Assembly: GCF_002866925.1 (NCBI RefSeq)
Contig: NZ_PKUQ01000015.1
Coordinates: 1 to 64,000, forward strand
DNA from: Cohaesibacter celericrescens
Lineage (GTDB): Bacteria > Pseudomonadota > Alphaproteobacteria > Rhizobiales > Cohaesibacteraceae
Length of the DNA: 64,000 bases
Direction of reading: 5' to 3'
In this document: positions 35,310 to 44,782 of the stretch, one piece after another
How positions within the stretch are numbered: the first letter of the stretch is position 1
How the letters are laid out: the number at the start of each line of letters is the position of its first letter
Notes under the pieces: generated by a model
Seen by the model: only the letters and a program-made list of their open reading frames with translations
The model's database searches: none
Told to the model about the DNA's origin: nothing
Translations under genes and position numbers: made by a program

Positions 35310-35606
35310 GGTCTTTCTCCTCACTATGTGATGCCAGTTTAGCAGCACCCCGCGATGGGATTCAATTGGTTAAACTGGCAAATGCAGCCAATGCGCGCGA
35401 CTGAGTTGCGCGCCGATGATGGGCTGGCTGTCCATGGCCCATCAAAATCCTTGAGAATACGGCTTTATTTTTTACACCCGCGGAAAAATCTCAATCATAA
35501 AAGCAATAAAGAATTGCATAAAAATGCAAATTATTGCATAATTTTGCATTAAATAGCATGATAATGCATTGTGGCGTGCTTGATCCCGCCAAAACAGGAC
35601 CGGTCT
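35310..35606. other. Divergent promoter region, Gfo/Idh and DeoR
   Basis: About 297 bases between divergent genes. No gene. The last 100 bases are AT-rich and contain a repeated decamer array described separately. Confidence 0.5.
35511..35570. promoter_or_regulatory. Array of six 10-bp operator-like units before deoR gene
   Basis: Six consecutive decamers, GAATTGCATA, AAAATGCAAA, TTATTGCATA, ATTTTGCATT, AAATAGCATG and ATAATGCATT, all have GCA at positions 6-8, so the core repeats every 10 bp, one helical turn. The first two units also form the inverted pair TTGCAT-N4-ATGCAA. The array ends 36 bases before the DeoR start. DeoR-family proteins often bind tandem repeats near their own promoter; autoregulation is inferred. 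Confidence 0.6.
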
Positions 35607-36371
35607 ATGAAAGAATTGGCATTGAATAACCCTCTGGTTCGGCAGGACCTGTTGAGCCAACGATTGCAAGAAGGAAAGCAGCTGATTGCCTCCGATTTGG
35701 CCCGTGAGTTTGATATTTCACTCGATACGATACGACGTGATTTATTGGCACTGGAAGATCAGGGTTTGGTGCAAAGGGTGCGTGGTGGCGCTGTTGCGGT
35801 GCGCAAGCCAGCGGCCACCTTTACCGAACGCTTATCTGAACCACCCAATGACTGTAGCAAGATTGTTCCGGCCGCCATTCCCTTGATCAAGGAAGGCATG
35901 ACAATTATTCTGGATGGTGGCACGACCTTGGCCCATTTGGCTGAATTGCTGCCTGCATTGCCAAACCTGCTGGTGATCACGCCATCGCCAGTCATTGCAT
36001 CCATTTTGTTGCAAAAAAACATAGCAACCCATTTGATCGGTGGCCGCATCAGCCCTTGGGGCGGTGTTGCCGTTGGCGGTGATGCCGTGCATGCCTTGGG
36101 CAAGCTCGCCGCCGATCTTGCTTTCATTGGTATATGCGGCCTGCATGCACAGTTTGGTCTGGCATCAGATTATGCCGATGAAGCCGATCTCATGCGTGCG
36201 ATGGCAACGTCCGCCGACGACACGGTGCTGGTATGTTCCAAAGAAAAAATCGGACAACGGGCGCGGCATCAGGTTTTATCACCCGAGCAATTATCCATCA
36301 TTATCACTGATGCAGACGTCGCAACTATGCAGCCTTTTAAAGAGGCTGGAGCGGAGATACTTCATGTCTGA
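35607..36371 (+). CDS. DeoR-family transcriptional regulator
   Basis: A 254-residue sugar-responsive repressor. The N-terminal helix-turn-helix is RQDLLSQRLQEGKQLIASDL and EFDISLDTIRRDLLALEDQG with the family-typical DTIRRDL; RVRGGAV follows. The C-terminal sugar-phosphate-sensing domain has IILDGGTTLAHLAELL and FIGICGLHAQFGL. ATG 35607 is chosen over a frame opening at 35571. Its stop overlaps the MFS start by 8 bases, so it probably controls that transporter and itself. The effector is probably a phosphorylated sugar. Confidence 0.93.
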   Translation: MKELALNNPLVRQDLLSQRLQEGKQLIASDLAREFDISLDTIRRDLLALEDQGLVQRVRGGAVAVRKPAATFTERLSEPPNDCSKIVPAAIPLIKEGMTIILDGGTTLAHLAELLPALPNLLVITPSPVIASILLQKNIATHLIGGRISPWGGVAVGGDAVHALGKLAADLAFIGICGLHAQFGLASDYADEADLMRAMATSADDTVLVCSKEKIGQRARHQVLSPEQLSIIITDADVATMQPFKEAGAEILHV

Positions 36372-37578
36372 TTTTCAAGTGGTTCAAACACCGCATTCAA
36401 AAATCCGCACACCCCGGCGCGCGGTTGCAGCCATGTTCGTGCTCAATGGCGCCTATTATGGCATCTGGGCGTCTCGCGTTCCTGCCATAGCCCAACAGCA
36501 TAATTTGGGGGAAGCCTTATTGGGAGTGCTGTTGTTGTGTATGTGTGCCGGCGCAATTGTGTCTTTCCCTGTGACCGGCCGTATGGTCGACAAATATGGC
36601 AGTGCACAGGTGACAAAGCGGATCGCCCTCCTGTATGGAGCGTCTCTAGCTGCATTGGCATTGGTCCCCAACGTCTGGATGCTGGGGTTGGCTTTGGTTG
36701 CTTTTGGTGCCGCTCACGGGGCTATGGATGTCAGCATGAATGCTTGGGCCGGAGAGGTTGAGCGCCATGAAGGTAAGCCGATTATGGCATCATTCCATGC
36801 CATGTGGAGCTTTGGTGCAGGCCTAGGCGCGGCATCTGGCTATTTGGCCGTGAAACTGGGTGCGGTGCCCATGACCCATTTTCTAACCGGCGCTGTGATT
36901 TGTCTGGCACTCACCTTACCCTTTGGCTTGATACGATGGGTATCGCCGACGGTTGCCCCCTCCAGCACAAAGAAAAAAGCCCCCTTGCTGGCAATTCCGA
37001 AGGGTGCGCTGGCCTTTGTTGGTATCATCGGTTTCTGCTCGTCTATGGGAGAGGGCGGTATGGGCGACTGGAGCGCGGTGTTTCTGGTACAGGTCGCCCA
37101 GGCAAATGAAGCCATTGCGGCGCTCGGGTTTGCTGCCTTCTCCGCAACCATGGTGATTATGCGCTTGATCGGGGATAAGATTATCGCGCGGCTGGGGGCT
37201 GTTCGTGCGGCCCGCATCAGCGGCGTTCTGGCTGCATCTGGTTCACTGTTGGCTGTAGCGGTTGCGAATTTGCCCGCGATCCTTATTGGTTTTGCTCTCA
37301 TGGGCTTGGGATATGCGCTTGTGTTTCCCCTCATGTTCTCCCGTGCTGCCAATGATGATCAGCTCTCACCGGGGGCTGCCATCGCATCTGTGGCCACATT
37401 GGGCTATGGCGGGGGGCTCTTGGGGCCGGTCCTTATTGGCTTTCTCGCGGAGCTTTTAACCATTCGCTTGGCTTTTCTGGTTTTGTCAACACTTGCGCTG
37501 GCGATCGTGATTTTGGCACCCTATTTGGCGCCAGTCTCAGAAAACCGCCACTCTGACATGCCTGCAAAACCCGAGTGA
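36364..37578 (+). CDS. MFS transporter, YbjJ-like
   Basis: A 404-residue, 12-helix major facilitator. AAMFVLNGAYYGIWASRVPA, VTGRMVDKYGSAQVTKR, LVAFGAAHGAMDVSMNAWAG and IMASFHAMWSFGAGLGA match the YbjJ/fucose-permease-like group. ATG 36364 lies inside the end of the deoR gene (8-base overlap); the frame upstream is just open DNA. Translational coupling to a DeoR repressor suggests a sugar or sugar-derivative transporter; substrate and direction cannot be told. Confidence 0.88.
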   Translation: MSDFQVVQTPHSKIRTPRRAVAAMFVLNGAYYGIWASRVPAIAQQHNLGEALLGVLLLCMCAGAIVSFPVTGRMVDKYGSAQVTKRIALLYGASLAALALVPNVWMLGLALVAFGAAHGAMDVSMNAWAGEVERHEGKPIMASFHAMWSFGAGLGAASGYLAVKLGAVPMTHFLTGAVICLALTLPFGLIRWVSPTVAPSSTKKKAPLLAIPKGALAFVGIIGFCSSMGEGGMGDWSAVFLVQVAQANEAIAALGFAAFSATMVIMRLIGDKIIARLGAVRAARISGVLAASGSLLAVAVANLPAILIGFALMGLGYALVFPLMFSRAANDDQLSPGAAIASVATLGYGGGLLGPVLIGFLAELLTIRLAFLVLSTLALAIVILAPYLAPVSENRHSDMPAKPE

Positions 37579-37708
37579 TGCGACAGTTTGCCAAGGAGCA
37601 GTTGCTTTTGCTTGAAGCGGGTCGAATTTTGGTTAGTGTTGTGGCTAACAACCATATCACCAGACTTGGCACTTTACTTCTGGCAATCCGCTTTTGGGAG
37701 GAAACAAA

Positions 37709-38662
37709 ATGAAATTTGGTAAAACCCTGTTGGCCACAACCGCGCTTTTGGCAACCAGCTGCCTGGCGCAGGCCGAGACCCGTGTGACGTATAAGTCAGC
37801 AAAATCCACTTCATCCTATTATCAGATGGGTGTGCAGATTGCCGAAGCGATGAAAGCTGGCACCAATGGTGATATCATCGTCACGGTCGAAGAAAGCCAA
37901 GGGTCTGTCCAGAATGTGATGGAAGTCAAGGGTCGCGGTGCTGACTATGTCTTCACCACGCCTCCGTCATTGGTTTCGCTTGCCCAAGGTGGCAAAGCGA
38001 TGTTCAAAGACAAAGGGCATGTCAAATTTGCAGACATTCGTGCGTTGTTCCCTATTCCCAGTCTGACCATGCATTTTGTGATGTCTAGCAAAAGCGGCGT
38101 GACCGATTTTGCTGGTATGGAGGGCAAATCCGTTCTGCTCGGCAAAGGCTCATTTGGTGCAAGAGAAGGCGCGAAATATCTCAAATTGTTCGGTTTGGAA
38201 GACAAAATAAAACTGGCAGAAGTCGAGATCTCCAATGCGGTGCCCGCTTTGAAAAATGGCCAGATTGACGGGTTTGTGACATCCGGCTCCTGGCCTGCTC
38301 CCAACGTTGTTGAAGCTGCCGCTTCTACCGACGTGCATATTTTGTCGCTGTCTGACGATCAAATCAAACAAACCAAACGCACAAAGCTGGTGATTCCGGC
38401 TGGCACCTATGCTGGTCAGGATACCGCTGTCAACACCACGTCGTTGCCAGTGGTTGCCTTCACGACCACTGCTATGGATGAAGCCACCGCTTACACACTG
38501 ACCAAGACGTTCTGGGAACAGAAAGCCAAGATGGGTGCAGGTGCTCCATGGTGGAACGGTGTGAATAAAGAGCTGATGAGCAACATCCCCGGTAAACTGC
38601 ACGCAGGTGCCGTAAAATACTACAAAGAAGCTGGCTTTGAGTTGACAGAAAACCAAATGTAA
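37709..38662 (+). CDS. TAXI-family TRAP transporter solute-binding protein
   Basis: A 317-residue periplasmic protein. Residues 1-23 (MKFGKTLLATTALLATSCLA then QAE) are a signal peptide, probably cut after AQA. The mature part has TSSYYQMGVQIAEAMKAGT, VEESQGSVQNVMEVKGRGAD and KSVLLGKGSFGAREGAKYL, typical of TAXI proteins. GGGAGG at 37695-37701 supports ATG 37709. It is followed by its fused permease after 78 bases. TAXI ligands known are glutamate, glutamine and related acids; the ligand here is unknown. Confidence 0.9.
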   Translation: MKFGKTLLATTALLATSCLAQAETRVTYKSAKSTSSYYQMGVQIAEAMKAGTNGDIIVTVEESQGSVQNVMEVKGRGADYVFTTPPSLVSLAQGGKAMFKDKGHVKFADIRALFPIPSLTMHFVMSSKSGVTDFAGMEGKSVLLGKGSFGAREGAKYLKLFGLEDKIKLAEVEISNAVPALKNGQIDGFVTSGSWPAPNVVEAAASTDVHILSLSDDQIKQTKRTKLVIPAGTYAGQDTAVNTTSLPVVAFTTTAMDEATAYTLTKTFWEQKAKMGAGAPWWNGVNKELMSNIPGKLHAGAVKYYKEAGFELTENQM

Positions 38663-38740
38663 GCTTCTGCTATTGTCAATAAATATGCCGTGGTCATAAG
38701 TGGCCACGGTTTTCTCGTTTTAAACACAGAGTGTCTATCC

Positions 38741-40549
38741 ATGATGCAAGCGCCCGTGCAAAATAACCTGCCCGTCCGACTCCTTTTGGTCTCGCTTGCA
38801 AGTCTGCTTGTCGCCTTTCACTTGGGTTTGATATTTTCTGGCCTGACGCCCAATCTGGTCTCTCGCCCCATTCATATGGCGTTGGCACTGCCGTGGATCC
38901 TGATCATCGGCGCCAAAGCGCAAGCTGGGAGTCTGCTGTATAGATCCGCCGGTTGGCTTCTGTGCGCGTTGGGTATGGGGGCTTGCTTCTATATTGCTTA
39001 CAATCAATCCGTCTTGGGGGATCAATATGGATCGCTCGAAGGCACGTTCCAGATTGCGGTGGCGATGACGCTGCTCACTGTGGTGCTTGAGGCGGCCCGT
39101 CGTGCTATCGGTTGGCCTTTGCCCATTGTTGCTTTTCTGGCGCTGCTTTACGGATTGTTCGGTCAATATATCCCCGGTGAATTTGGCCATTCCGGTACGC
39201 CGCTCACTTCCTTTCTGGGCACCTTAACCATCGCAGAGGGCGGTCTCTGGGGCAGTCTGACCGGCGTGTCGGTGTCTGTGGTTGCTATCTTTGTTATTTT
39301 TGGTGCTGTGCTCAATGCAGGTGAAGCAGGGCAGGGCTTTATGAATGTCGCCGCCGCTGCTGCCGGGCGTCTCAAAGGGGGCGGGGCCAAAGTGTCTGTG
39401 ATCTCTTCGGCGTTGTTTGGTTCTATCTCGGGGTCTGCGAGCGCCAACGTCGCCTCGACCGGTGCCATCACCTTGCCCGCTATGACCCGTCTGGGCTACC
39501 CCAAACGACTTGCCGCAGCGGTTGAGGCCGTCGCGTCGTCTGGTGGTCAGATCATGCCGCCCTTGATGGGGGCAGGGGCCTTTGTCATGGTTGAGCTGAC
39601 TGGCACGCCTTACACGGCCATCATCACCGCCGCGTTGCTGCCAGCCCTGTTGTATTTTTTCGCAGTCTGGATCGGCATTGATGCCTATGCCACCAAATTT
39701 GATCTCTCGGGCATTGCCAAAGAAGACCGGCCACCGGCAAAAGATGTATTGGTCACCTCCGCTTTCTTTCTTATTCCTTTTTCGGTTTTGCTGTGGGGCA
39801 TGTTCATTGCCAGCTTCACGCCGCAATATGCCGCAAGTTTGGCGATTTTGGCAGGCGGTCTGCTGTTGTTGGTCAATCGCCAGTTTAGCATAAAACCAAG
39901 CCAGATCGTTGTCCGGTTGGAAAAGGCACTTAATACCGCCGCGACACAGGTTTCGATGATTGCCTCCATCATTCTGTGTGCCTCCATCATCATCGGTGTG
40001 TTGTCTATCACGGGGTTGGGGGTTAAAATCACCTCGCTGATCCTGTCCGGCTCTGGTGGTTTGCTGTGGCCCTCGTTGCTGCTCACCGCATTGGCCTGTC
40101 TGGTGTTGGGTATGGAAGTGCCAACCACTGCCGCATATGTGATTTGTGTTTCGGTGGCAGGCCCAGCGCTGATCCAGTCAGGGTTGGAGCCTCTGCAGGC
40201 CCATCTCTTCGTCTTTTGGTTTGCCCTCATTTCTACCATCACGCCCCCGGTCTGCGGGGCGGTATTCATCGCGGCAGGCATGATCGGCGAGGATTGGCTC
40301 AAAGTTGCTGTCACGGCCATGGCGCTTGGTATCGGGCTTTATATCATCCCCTTGGGCATGATCGCCAATCCCGACCTGATCGCATTGGGCGAACGCCCTT
40401 TCGGGGCCGTCGCTTCGGCGTTGCAGGTGGGGCTCGGGCTTGCTCTTATTTCCTACGGCATGATTGCAGCCTTCCGGTCACCCGTCAGGGTGCTTCTGAT
40501 TGCCGCAGGTTTGGCCGTGATATTCATACGTGTATTTATTGATGCCTAA
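38741..40549 (+). CDS. TRAP transporter fused permease (4TM-12TM)
   Basis: A 602-residue inner-membrane protein in which the small (DctQ-like) and large (DctM-like) subunits are fused, as in TAXI systems. The N-terminal quarter has four hydrophobic segments; the large part contains ISSALFGSISGSASANVAST, TGAITLPAMTRLGYPKRLAA, ASSGGQIMPPLMGAGAFVMV and LVLGMEVPTTAAYVICVSVA, all characteristic of the DctM-type domain. ATGs at 38741 and 38744 are both possible; the upstream frame is an extension. It works with the preceding binding protein using a sodium gradient. Confidence 0.92.
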   Translation: MMQAPVQNNLPVRLLLVSLASLLVAFHLGLIFSGLTPNLVSRPIHMALALPWILIIGAKAQAGSLLYRSAGWLLCALGMGACFYIAYNQSVLGDQYGSLEGTFQIAVAMTLLTVVLEAARRAIGWPLPIVAFLALLYGLFGQYIPGEFGHSGTPLTSFLGTLTIAEGGLWGSLTGVSVSVVAIFVIFGAVLNAGEAGQGFMNVAAAAAGRLKGGGAKVSVISSALFGSISGSASANVASTGAITLPAMTRLGYPKRLAAAVEAVASSGGQIMPPLMGAGAFVMVELTGTPYTAIITAALLPALLYFFAVWIGIDAYATKFDLSGIAKEDRPPAKDVLVTSAFFLIPFSVLLWGMFIASFTPQYAASLAILAGGLLLLVNRQFSIKPSQIVVRLEKALNTAATQVSMIASIILCASIIIGVLSITGLGVKITSLILSGSGGLLWPSLLLTALACLVLGMEVPTTAAYVICVSVAGPALIQSGLEPLQAHLFVFWFALISTITPPVCGAVFIAAGMIGEDWLKVAVTAMALGIGLYIIPLGMIANPDLIALGERPFGAVASALQVGLGLALISYGMIAAFRSPVRVLLIAAGLAVIFIRVFIDA

Positions 40550-41003
40550 ATAAGATCGATGCTTCGCGGGAATGGGGACGCTTGCAACCCATTATGATCA
40601 CTAAGGAATTTGAGATAGATCAAATTTTAGGCGATTGCTTATGCCTTGAGCAATGAAAGTTGTGGCTTACTTGCGATTTTGAACTAAATGCGTAATTCAT
40701 AGGTCGACTCTTATACGAAAATTTCGCAAAAACATTGGCACTGTTAATCAGGTCTTAAGGATCTTCTCGTTGAGAAGGACCGAAGCATTTGGTTGCTGCC
40801 TCCGACAGCCGGGAAATCAGCGTTTCTGACGGGCCGGAACATTGAGAGGCGCAGCGTGCAGGGCAGCCAGTTGGGCAACATGATGTTGCTATTGGCAGTG
40901 TTTGCTTCGGGGAACTGACGCAGGACATGCAAATTGGGCAGGGGGCAGACCCAAAAGGGTCGGCGGTGCTCAAACAATAAAATTCGTTGGGATAGATAAG
41001 ATA
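40550..41003. other. Long gene-free leader before the NSS transporter
   Basis: About 454 bases with no supported gene. It holds an FNR-like box near 40610 and several local hairpins, for example CTTCTCGTTGAGAAG at about 40768. The length suggests an untranslated leader, but I could not match it to a known riboswitch class. Confidence 0.4.
40610..40623. promoter_or_regulatory. FNR/FixK-like box
   Basis: TTGAG-ATAG-ATCAA matches the TTGAT-N4-ATCAA consensus at 9 of 10 positions. It is 380 bases before the NSS gene and 60 bases after the TRAP permease. A chance match is possible. Confidence 0.25.
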
Positions 41004-42347
41004 ATGAGTATTAAACGCGAACACTGGGGCTCACGCCTTGGTTTCATCATGGCGGCTGCAGGTTCTGCAATCGGCCTTGGTAACATCTGGAAATTCCCTT
41101 ATATGGCCGGTGAGAATGGCGGCGCGGCCTTCATTATCATTTATCTAGGCATTGTTTTCACCATCGGGCTATCGCTGATGCTGGCGGAAATCACCATCGG
41201 TCGCCACACCCAATCCGATGCCATCAATGCATTCAAAAAGTTCAACAGACCGGCATGGTCTTTTATTGGTATTTTGGGCATCGTCACTGCTTTCGTGATC
41301 TTTTCCTTCTATAGTGTCGTGGCTGGCTGGACGATTGCCTATGTCGTCAAGTCTGCAACGGGTGCCTTCTCTGGAATGGATGCGGCTGCAATTGGTGATA
41401 CCTTTGGTGGGTTTGTCAGTTCCACGGTTCAACCCATTGTTTATCACGGAATTTTCGCAGCCCTGACCGTATTGGTCGTACTTGGTGGGGTTTCTGGTGG
41501 TATTGAACGCGCCAGCAAAATCCTGATGCCGGTGCTGTTTCTCATCCTGATTGCTCTCGTTGTTCGCGGCGTCACATTACCTGGAGCTGAAAAAGGGTTG
41601 GAGTTTTTCCTCTCACCCGATTTCTCTAAGATTACGGCTAGCACAGTTATGGCCGCACTTGGACAGGCCTTTTTCTCCCTGTCTCTCGGCATGGGTGTTA
41701 TCCTGACTTACGGTTCTTATTTGGGTAAAGAAGCCAACATTGGACGGTCTGCCTGGCAGATCGCTTTGCTGGATACAATGGTTGCCATTCTTGCCGGTCT
41801 TGCCATTCTGCCCGCTGTGTTTGCCTTCAACATGGATCCTGCTGCGGGTCCTGGCTTGACCTTTGTCACGCTACCAGCTGTTTTCGAGGCGATGCCTGGT
41901 GGCTACTTCTTCTCGATCATCTTCTTTGTTTTGCTGACCATCGCTGCTTTGACCTCGTCGATCTCGTTGCTTGAGCCGATTGTGTCCTTCTTCTCCACGA
42001 AGGGTTTCACACGGACACAGGCAACCATCGGTGCCGGGGTGCTTGCGTTCCTAATCGGCATCCCGTCTTCCCTGTCTTTGGGGGCCTGGAGCGATATTCA
42101 CATCATCAAGGGGCAAGGATTCCTCGATTCAGCCAGTTGGCTAACAGACAAGATCCTACTTCCTGTTGGAGGCCTTCTTATTTGCCTATTCGTTGGTTGG
42201 GTAATAACGCCAATTGCCATCAGGGAAGTGTCAGGCGAGGGTGAACCGAGTGCTTTGGTCAAAGCGTGGATCTTTATTCTGCGCTTTATCGCTCCGATTG
42301 CGATCGTCATGATTTTGCTGACCGGTCTGGAAATCGTTACATTGTAA
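41004..42347 (+). CDS. Sodium-dependent transporter, NSS/SNF family
   Basis: A 447-residue LeuT-fold sodium symporter. Helix 1 carries AAAGSAIGLGNIWKFPYMAG followed by ENGGAAF, the signature of the family, whose unwound middle binds sodium and substrate; SLSLGMGVILTYGSYLGKEA is helix 6 region. Eleven or twelve hydrophobic segments can be traced. ATG 41004 starts MSIKREHWGSR, the usual N-terminus; the upstream frame is an extension. Members carry amino acids or related amines; the substrate here is not evident. The sodium coupling suits a marine lifestyle. Confidence 0.93.
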   Translation: MSIKREHWGSRLGFIMAAAGSAIGLGNIWKFPYMAGENGGAAFIIIYLGIVFTIGLSLMLAEITIGRHTQSDAINAFKKFNRPAWSFIGILGIVTAFVIFSFYSVVAGWTIAYVVKSATGAFSGMDAAAIGDTFGGFVSSTVQPIVYHGIFAALTVLVVLGGVSGGIERASKILMPVLFLILIALVVRGVTLPGAEKGLEFFLSPDFSKITASTVMAALGQAFFSLSLGMGVILTYGSYLGKEANIGRSAWQIALLDTMVAILAGLAILPAVFAFNMDPAAGPGLTFVTLPAVFEAMPGGYFFSIIFFVLLTIAALTSSISLLEPIVSFFSTKGFTRTQATIGAGVLAFLIGIPSSLSLGAWSDIHIIKGQGFLDSASWLTDKILLPVGGLLICLFVGWVITPIAIREVSGEGEPSALVKAWIFILRFIAPIAIVMILLTGLEIVTL

Positions 42348-42373
42348 GATCGGTAAAAAAACGAAGCTTCAAT

Positions 42374-42405
42374 AAAAAGGCGGGCCATTTGGCCCGCCTT
42401 TTTAT
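42374..42405 (+). terminator. Terminator after NSS transporter
   Basis: AAAAAGGCGGGCC, ATTT loop, GGCCCGCC then TTTTTATT; an ideal intrinsic terminator 26 bases after the stop. Confidence 0.92.
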
Positions 42406-42559
42406 TGATCCTATAGTCAATGCCACTCCTGTGCTGCCTGTTCTGTTTGAGATCCACGCTTTGGATGTCGTGTGACACATAACCTTCACATCGGTGTCAT
42501 ATGGGCTATGCAACAGTTTGTTGCTGCCCTATCGGGGCGATAAAGACCGGAGTTCATCA

Positions 42560-43444
42560 ATGCTATCTCGCCATCAGGTTGCGCGTGACATATCTTATGC
42601 CCATTCTGCTGACACCAAACCAGGGCGCGCGGTGATCCGGCTTTTAGAGAATACGACAGGCCGCTTGCAACTGATCAAGCGCGCGGATGGCTATGAACAT
42701 GAAGTGGCTGCCGGGCGGGATTTTTGGTCTGTTATTGTTGAGCGCTATGGACTGTCTCTGGAGGTGATGGCCGGCCAGCTGGCAAATATTCCCAAGGAAG
42801 GGCCGCTGATCCTGATTGCCAATCACCCTTATGGTATCCTCGATGGTTTGATGATGGGGCACATCTTGTCCGAGGCGCGGGGCGATTTCCGCATCTTGGC
42901 CAACCAAGTCTTTCACAAGGCCGATGATATCAATCGCATCATCCTGCCGATCTCGTTTGAGGCAAGCAAAGAAGCCGTGCGGCAGAATATCGAAACCCGT
43001 AAAAATGCGCTGAGCTATTTAGCGGATGGCGGTGCGATTGGTATTTTCCCCGGTGGTACGGTCAGCACCGGTGCAAAACCATTCTCCCATCCGATGGATC
43101 CAGGGTGGCGTGGATTTACCGCGCGCATGGTGGGTAAGTCAAACGCCACGGTCGTACCGGTTTTCTTTGACGGCCATACCTCGCGTCTGTTTCAGGTCGC
43201 GAGCCATCTCCATTCCACATTGCGCATGGGACTGCTGCTGAAGGAATTTAAGAAGCGCATGGATACGCCGGTTAAAGTGGTGATTGGTGAGCCAATCAGC
43301 CGCGCTGTCCTTGATCCGTTGGCAAAAGACAGCCGCGCCATGATGGATTATTTACGTCAGGCGACCTATGCTCTGTCCCCCACGCCTGTCAATTCCGATG
43401 AATATGGCTTTGAATTTGAAGAAAAGCACAGGGTCCGTGCTTAA
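42560..43444 (+). CDS. Lysophospholipid acyltransferase family protein
   Basis: A 294-residue PlsC-like acyltransferase. Motif I is IANHPYGILDG, motif III region is GIFPGGTVSTGAKPFSHPMD, and VVPVFFDGHTSRLFQ follows. The wording of motif I (NHPYGILDG) matches the hemolysin/OlsA-like branch rather than classical PlsC. Such enzymes esterify lysophosphatidic acid or lyso-ornithine lipid. ATG 42560 with CCGGAG at 42547-42552 is preferred; the frame opens at 42494. It is convergent with the following minus-strand gene. The exact acceptor is not known. Confidence 0.85.
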   Translation: MLSRHQVARDISYAHSADTKPGRAVIRLLENTTGRLQLIKRADGYEHEVAAGRDFWSVIVERYGLSLEVMAGQLANIPKEGPLILIANHPYGILDGLMMGHILSEARGDFRILANQVFHKADDINRIILPISFEASKEAVRQNIETRKNALSYLADGGAIGIFPGGTVSTGAKPFSHPMDPGWRGFTARMVGKSNATVVPVFFDGHTSRLFQVASHLHSTLRMGLLLKEFKKRMDTPVKVVIGEPISRAVLDPLAKDSRAMMDYLRQATYALSPTPVNSDEYGFEFEEKHRVRA

Positions 43445-43514
43445 TCCAATTTGCCCAATCAAAGACGTCAGAGCACTCGCATCCTGATCTCGTTTTGCGA
43501 ACCCTGATATCAGC

Positions 43515-44597
43515 CTATTGTGCCGAGTAGATCAGCGGGAAGTTTCGGGCTTCACCCTGTACACCATCACAAGTAGGTTTTTCGCGATATTCGATCAGGA
43601 AAAACTCAAGCGCCTCGCCTTCTACAACGCGCAATTGATAGCTTGAATAGCTGCCACAGGACCCATCTCCATCATAATATTCCGAGCGTACCATCGCAGT
43701 TTGAGGGGTAACCTGTGGCGCACGGATCTCATAGAAATCGTCGCCATCGCCATGGTCGGGAACCGCAGGGAATATCAGCACATTGGAATAAGCAGGGTTG
43801 CTGTTCAGCGCCGTGACAAATACGGACGAACCGGTTCTTGCATAGAGATTGCAGGGGACTTCCCACAAGGTCATCTCATCGGTGATTGCAAAGCGTCTTC
43901 CGAACCCCGTTGTATTGGCTGGTTGGCAATCAGGGGCATCACGTTTTACGCTCTGCAAGACCCCAGCTGGCACGGCTGCCAATGCATCAAATTCTAACGC
44001 TTCTCCCAGTTGGATAGCGTCGCCATAGAGACCAGATCCAGCGTCCGCGCTGTTGTCCTGTGTGTCCTCTAGTTGCGGACAAACAACCCCGCCCTTGACA
44101 GAAATCACAAATGGAAAATGCTTGGACTGTGTGATGGTCAACTTGGCTTTGTCGACAAAGATATTGTTGTCAGCAACATGTTGCTCTTTTACCTCAACCA
44201 ACACAGTAAAGGTGGCATCGGGGTCGCGATAAAGGCGCAGCTCTTCAAGCTCTGGCTGATCTGTTTGAACCCCATCCTGACGGGTCAGTTCATACACCGT
44301 TTTGCCCACCTTCATCCATGCAGGAAGTTCTTCACCATCATTATAGGGCGCATAAAAAACGTAAGAAAACTTATCCGAACCAGGAGTCTTGTTGTGTTGC
44401 CAAAAAGCCAAATGGCAACCGTCATAGTCGCCAACCACATTCTGTCCAAACAGGCGTAGATCGATGCTCTTGTCCTCGTCTGCAGCCCATGCCGATGAGA
44501 GCATGCCTGTTAGGGAAAACAAGACAAGCAGAAAAGCCAAACCGCGCTGGATTTGGTGTGTCGGGTTTCGGAATACACGAAGAGCGATCAGAGGCAT
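43515..44597 (-). CDS. Secreted DUF1176-like protein
   Basis: A 360-residue exported protein of unknown function. After a basic start, residues 19-38 are hydrophobic (GLAFLLVLFSLTGMLSSAWA) and end with a signal-peptidase site before DEDKS. The C-terminal half resembles DUF1176: RFAITDEMTLWEVPCNLYAR, NVLIFPAV, and the end with SCGSYSSYQLRVVEGE and YREKPTCDG. Several cysteines (in GDYDGCHLAF, VVCPQL, APDCQP, EVPCN, GSCGSY, PTCDG) could form disulfides in the periplasm. No neighbour links it to a pathway; it stands alone between a convergent gene and the uronate locus. Confidence 0.7.
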   Translation of the reverse strand: MPLIALRVFRNPTHQIQRGLAFLLVLFSLTGMLSSAWAADEDKSIDLRLFGQNVVGDYDGCHLAFWQHNKTPGSDKFSYVFYAPYNDGEELPAWMKVGKTVYELTRQDGVQTDQPELEELRLYRDPDATFTVLVEVKEQHVADNNIFVDKAKLTITQSKHFPFVISVKGGVVCPQLEDTQDNSADAGSGLYGDAIQLGEALEFDALAAVPAGVLQSVKRDAPDCQPANTTGFGRRFAITDEMTLWEVPCNLYARTGSSVFVTALNSNPAYSNVLIFPAVPDHGDGDDFYEIRAPQVTPQTAMVRSEYYDGDGSCGSYSSYQLRVVEGEALEFFLIEYREKPTCDGVQGEARNFPLIYSAQ

Positions 44598-44782
44598 GGG
44601 GTTTTCGTCCGGTGGCTACAGTGAGTCTTTTGCAATTAGCAAAATTAGCCTAGGGGAGAACACACGCAACGTCCAGACAGTTTCGCAAGGTTCTGCCAAT
44701 GAAACCGGGCTTGAATATGAGAAAAAGGCTGGCTGCCATCTGACAGTCCAGCCTTGAAATCTGGCGATAAATTATGCTTGCA

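Noticed and set aside
34461..35342. 293-codon plus-strand frame
   Set aside because: Antisense shadow of the Gfo/Idh/MocA gene; no domain in this frame.
36040..36363. N-terminal extension of the YbjJ-like transporter
   Set aside because: It is the alternative frame of the deoR gene; the transporter starts naturally at ATG 36364.
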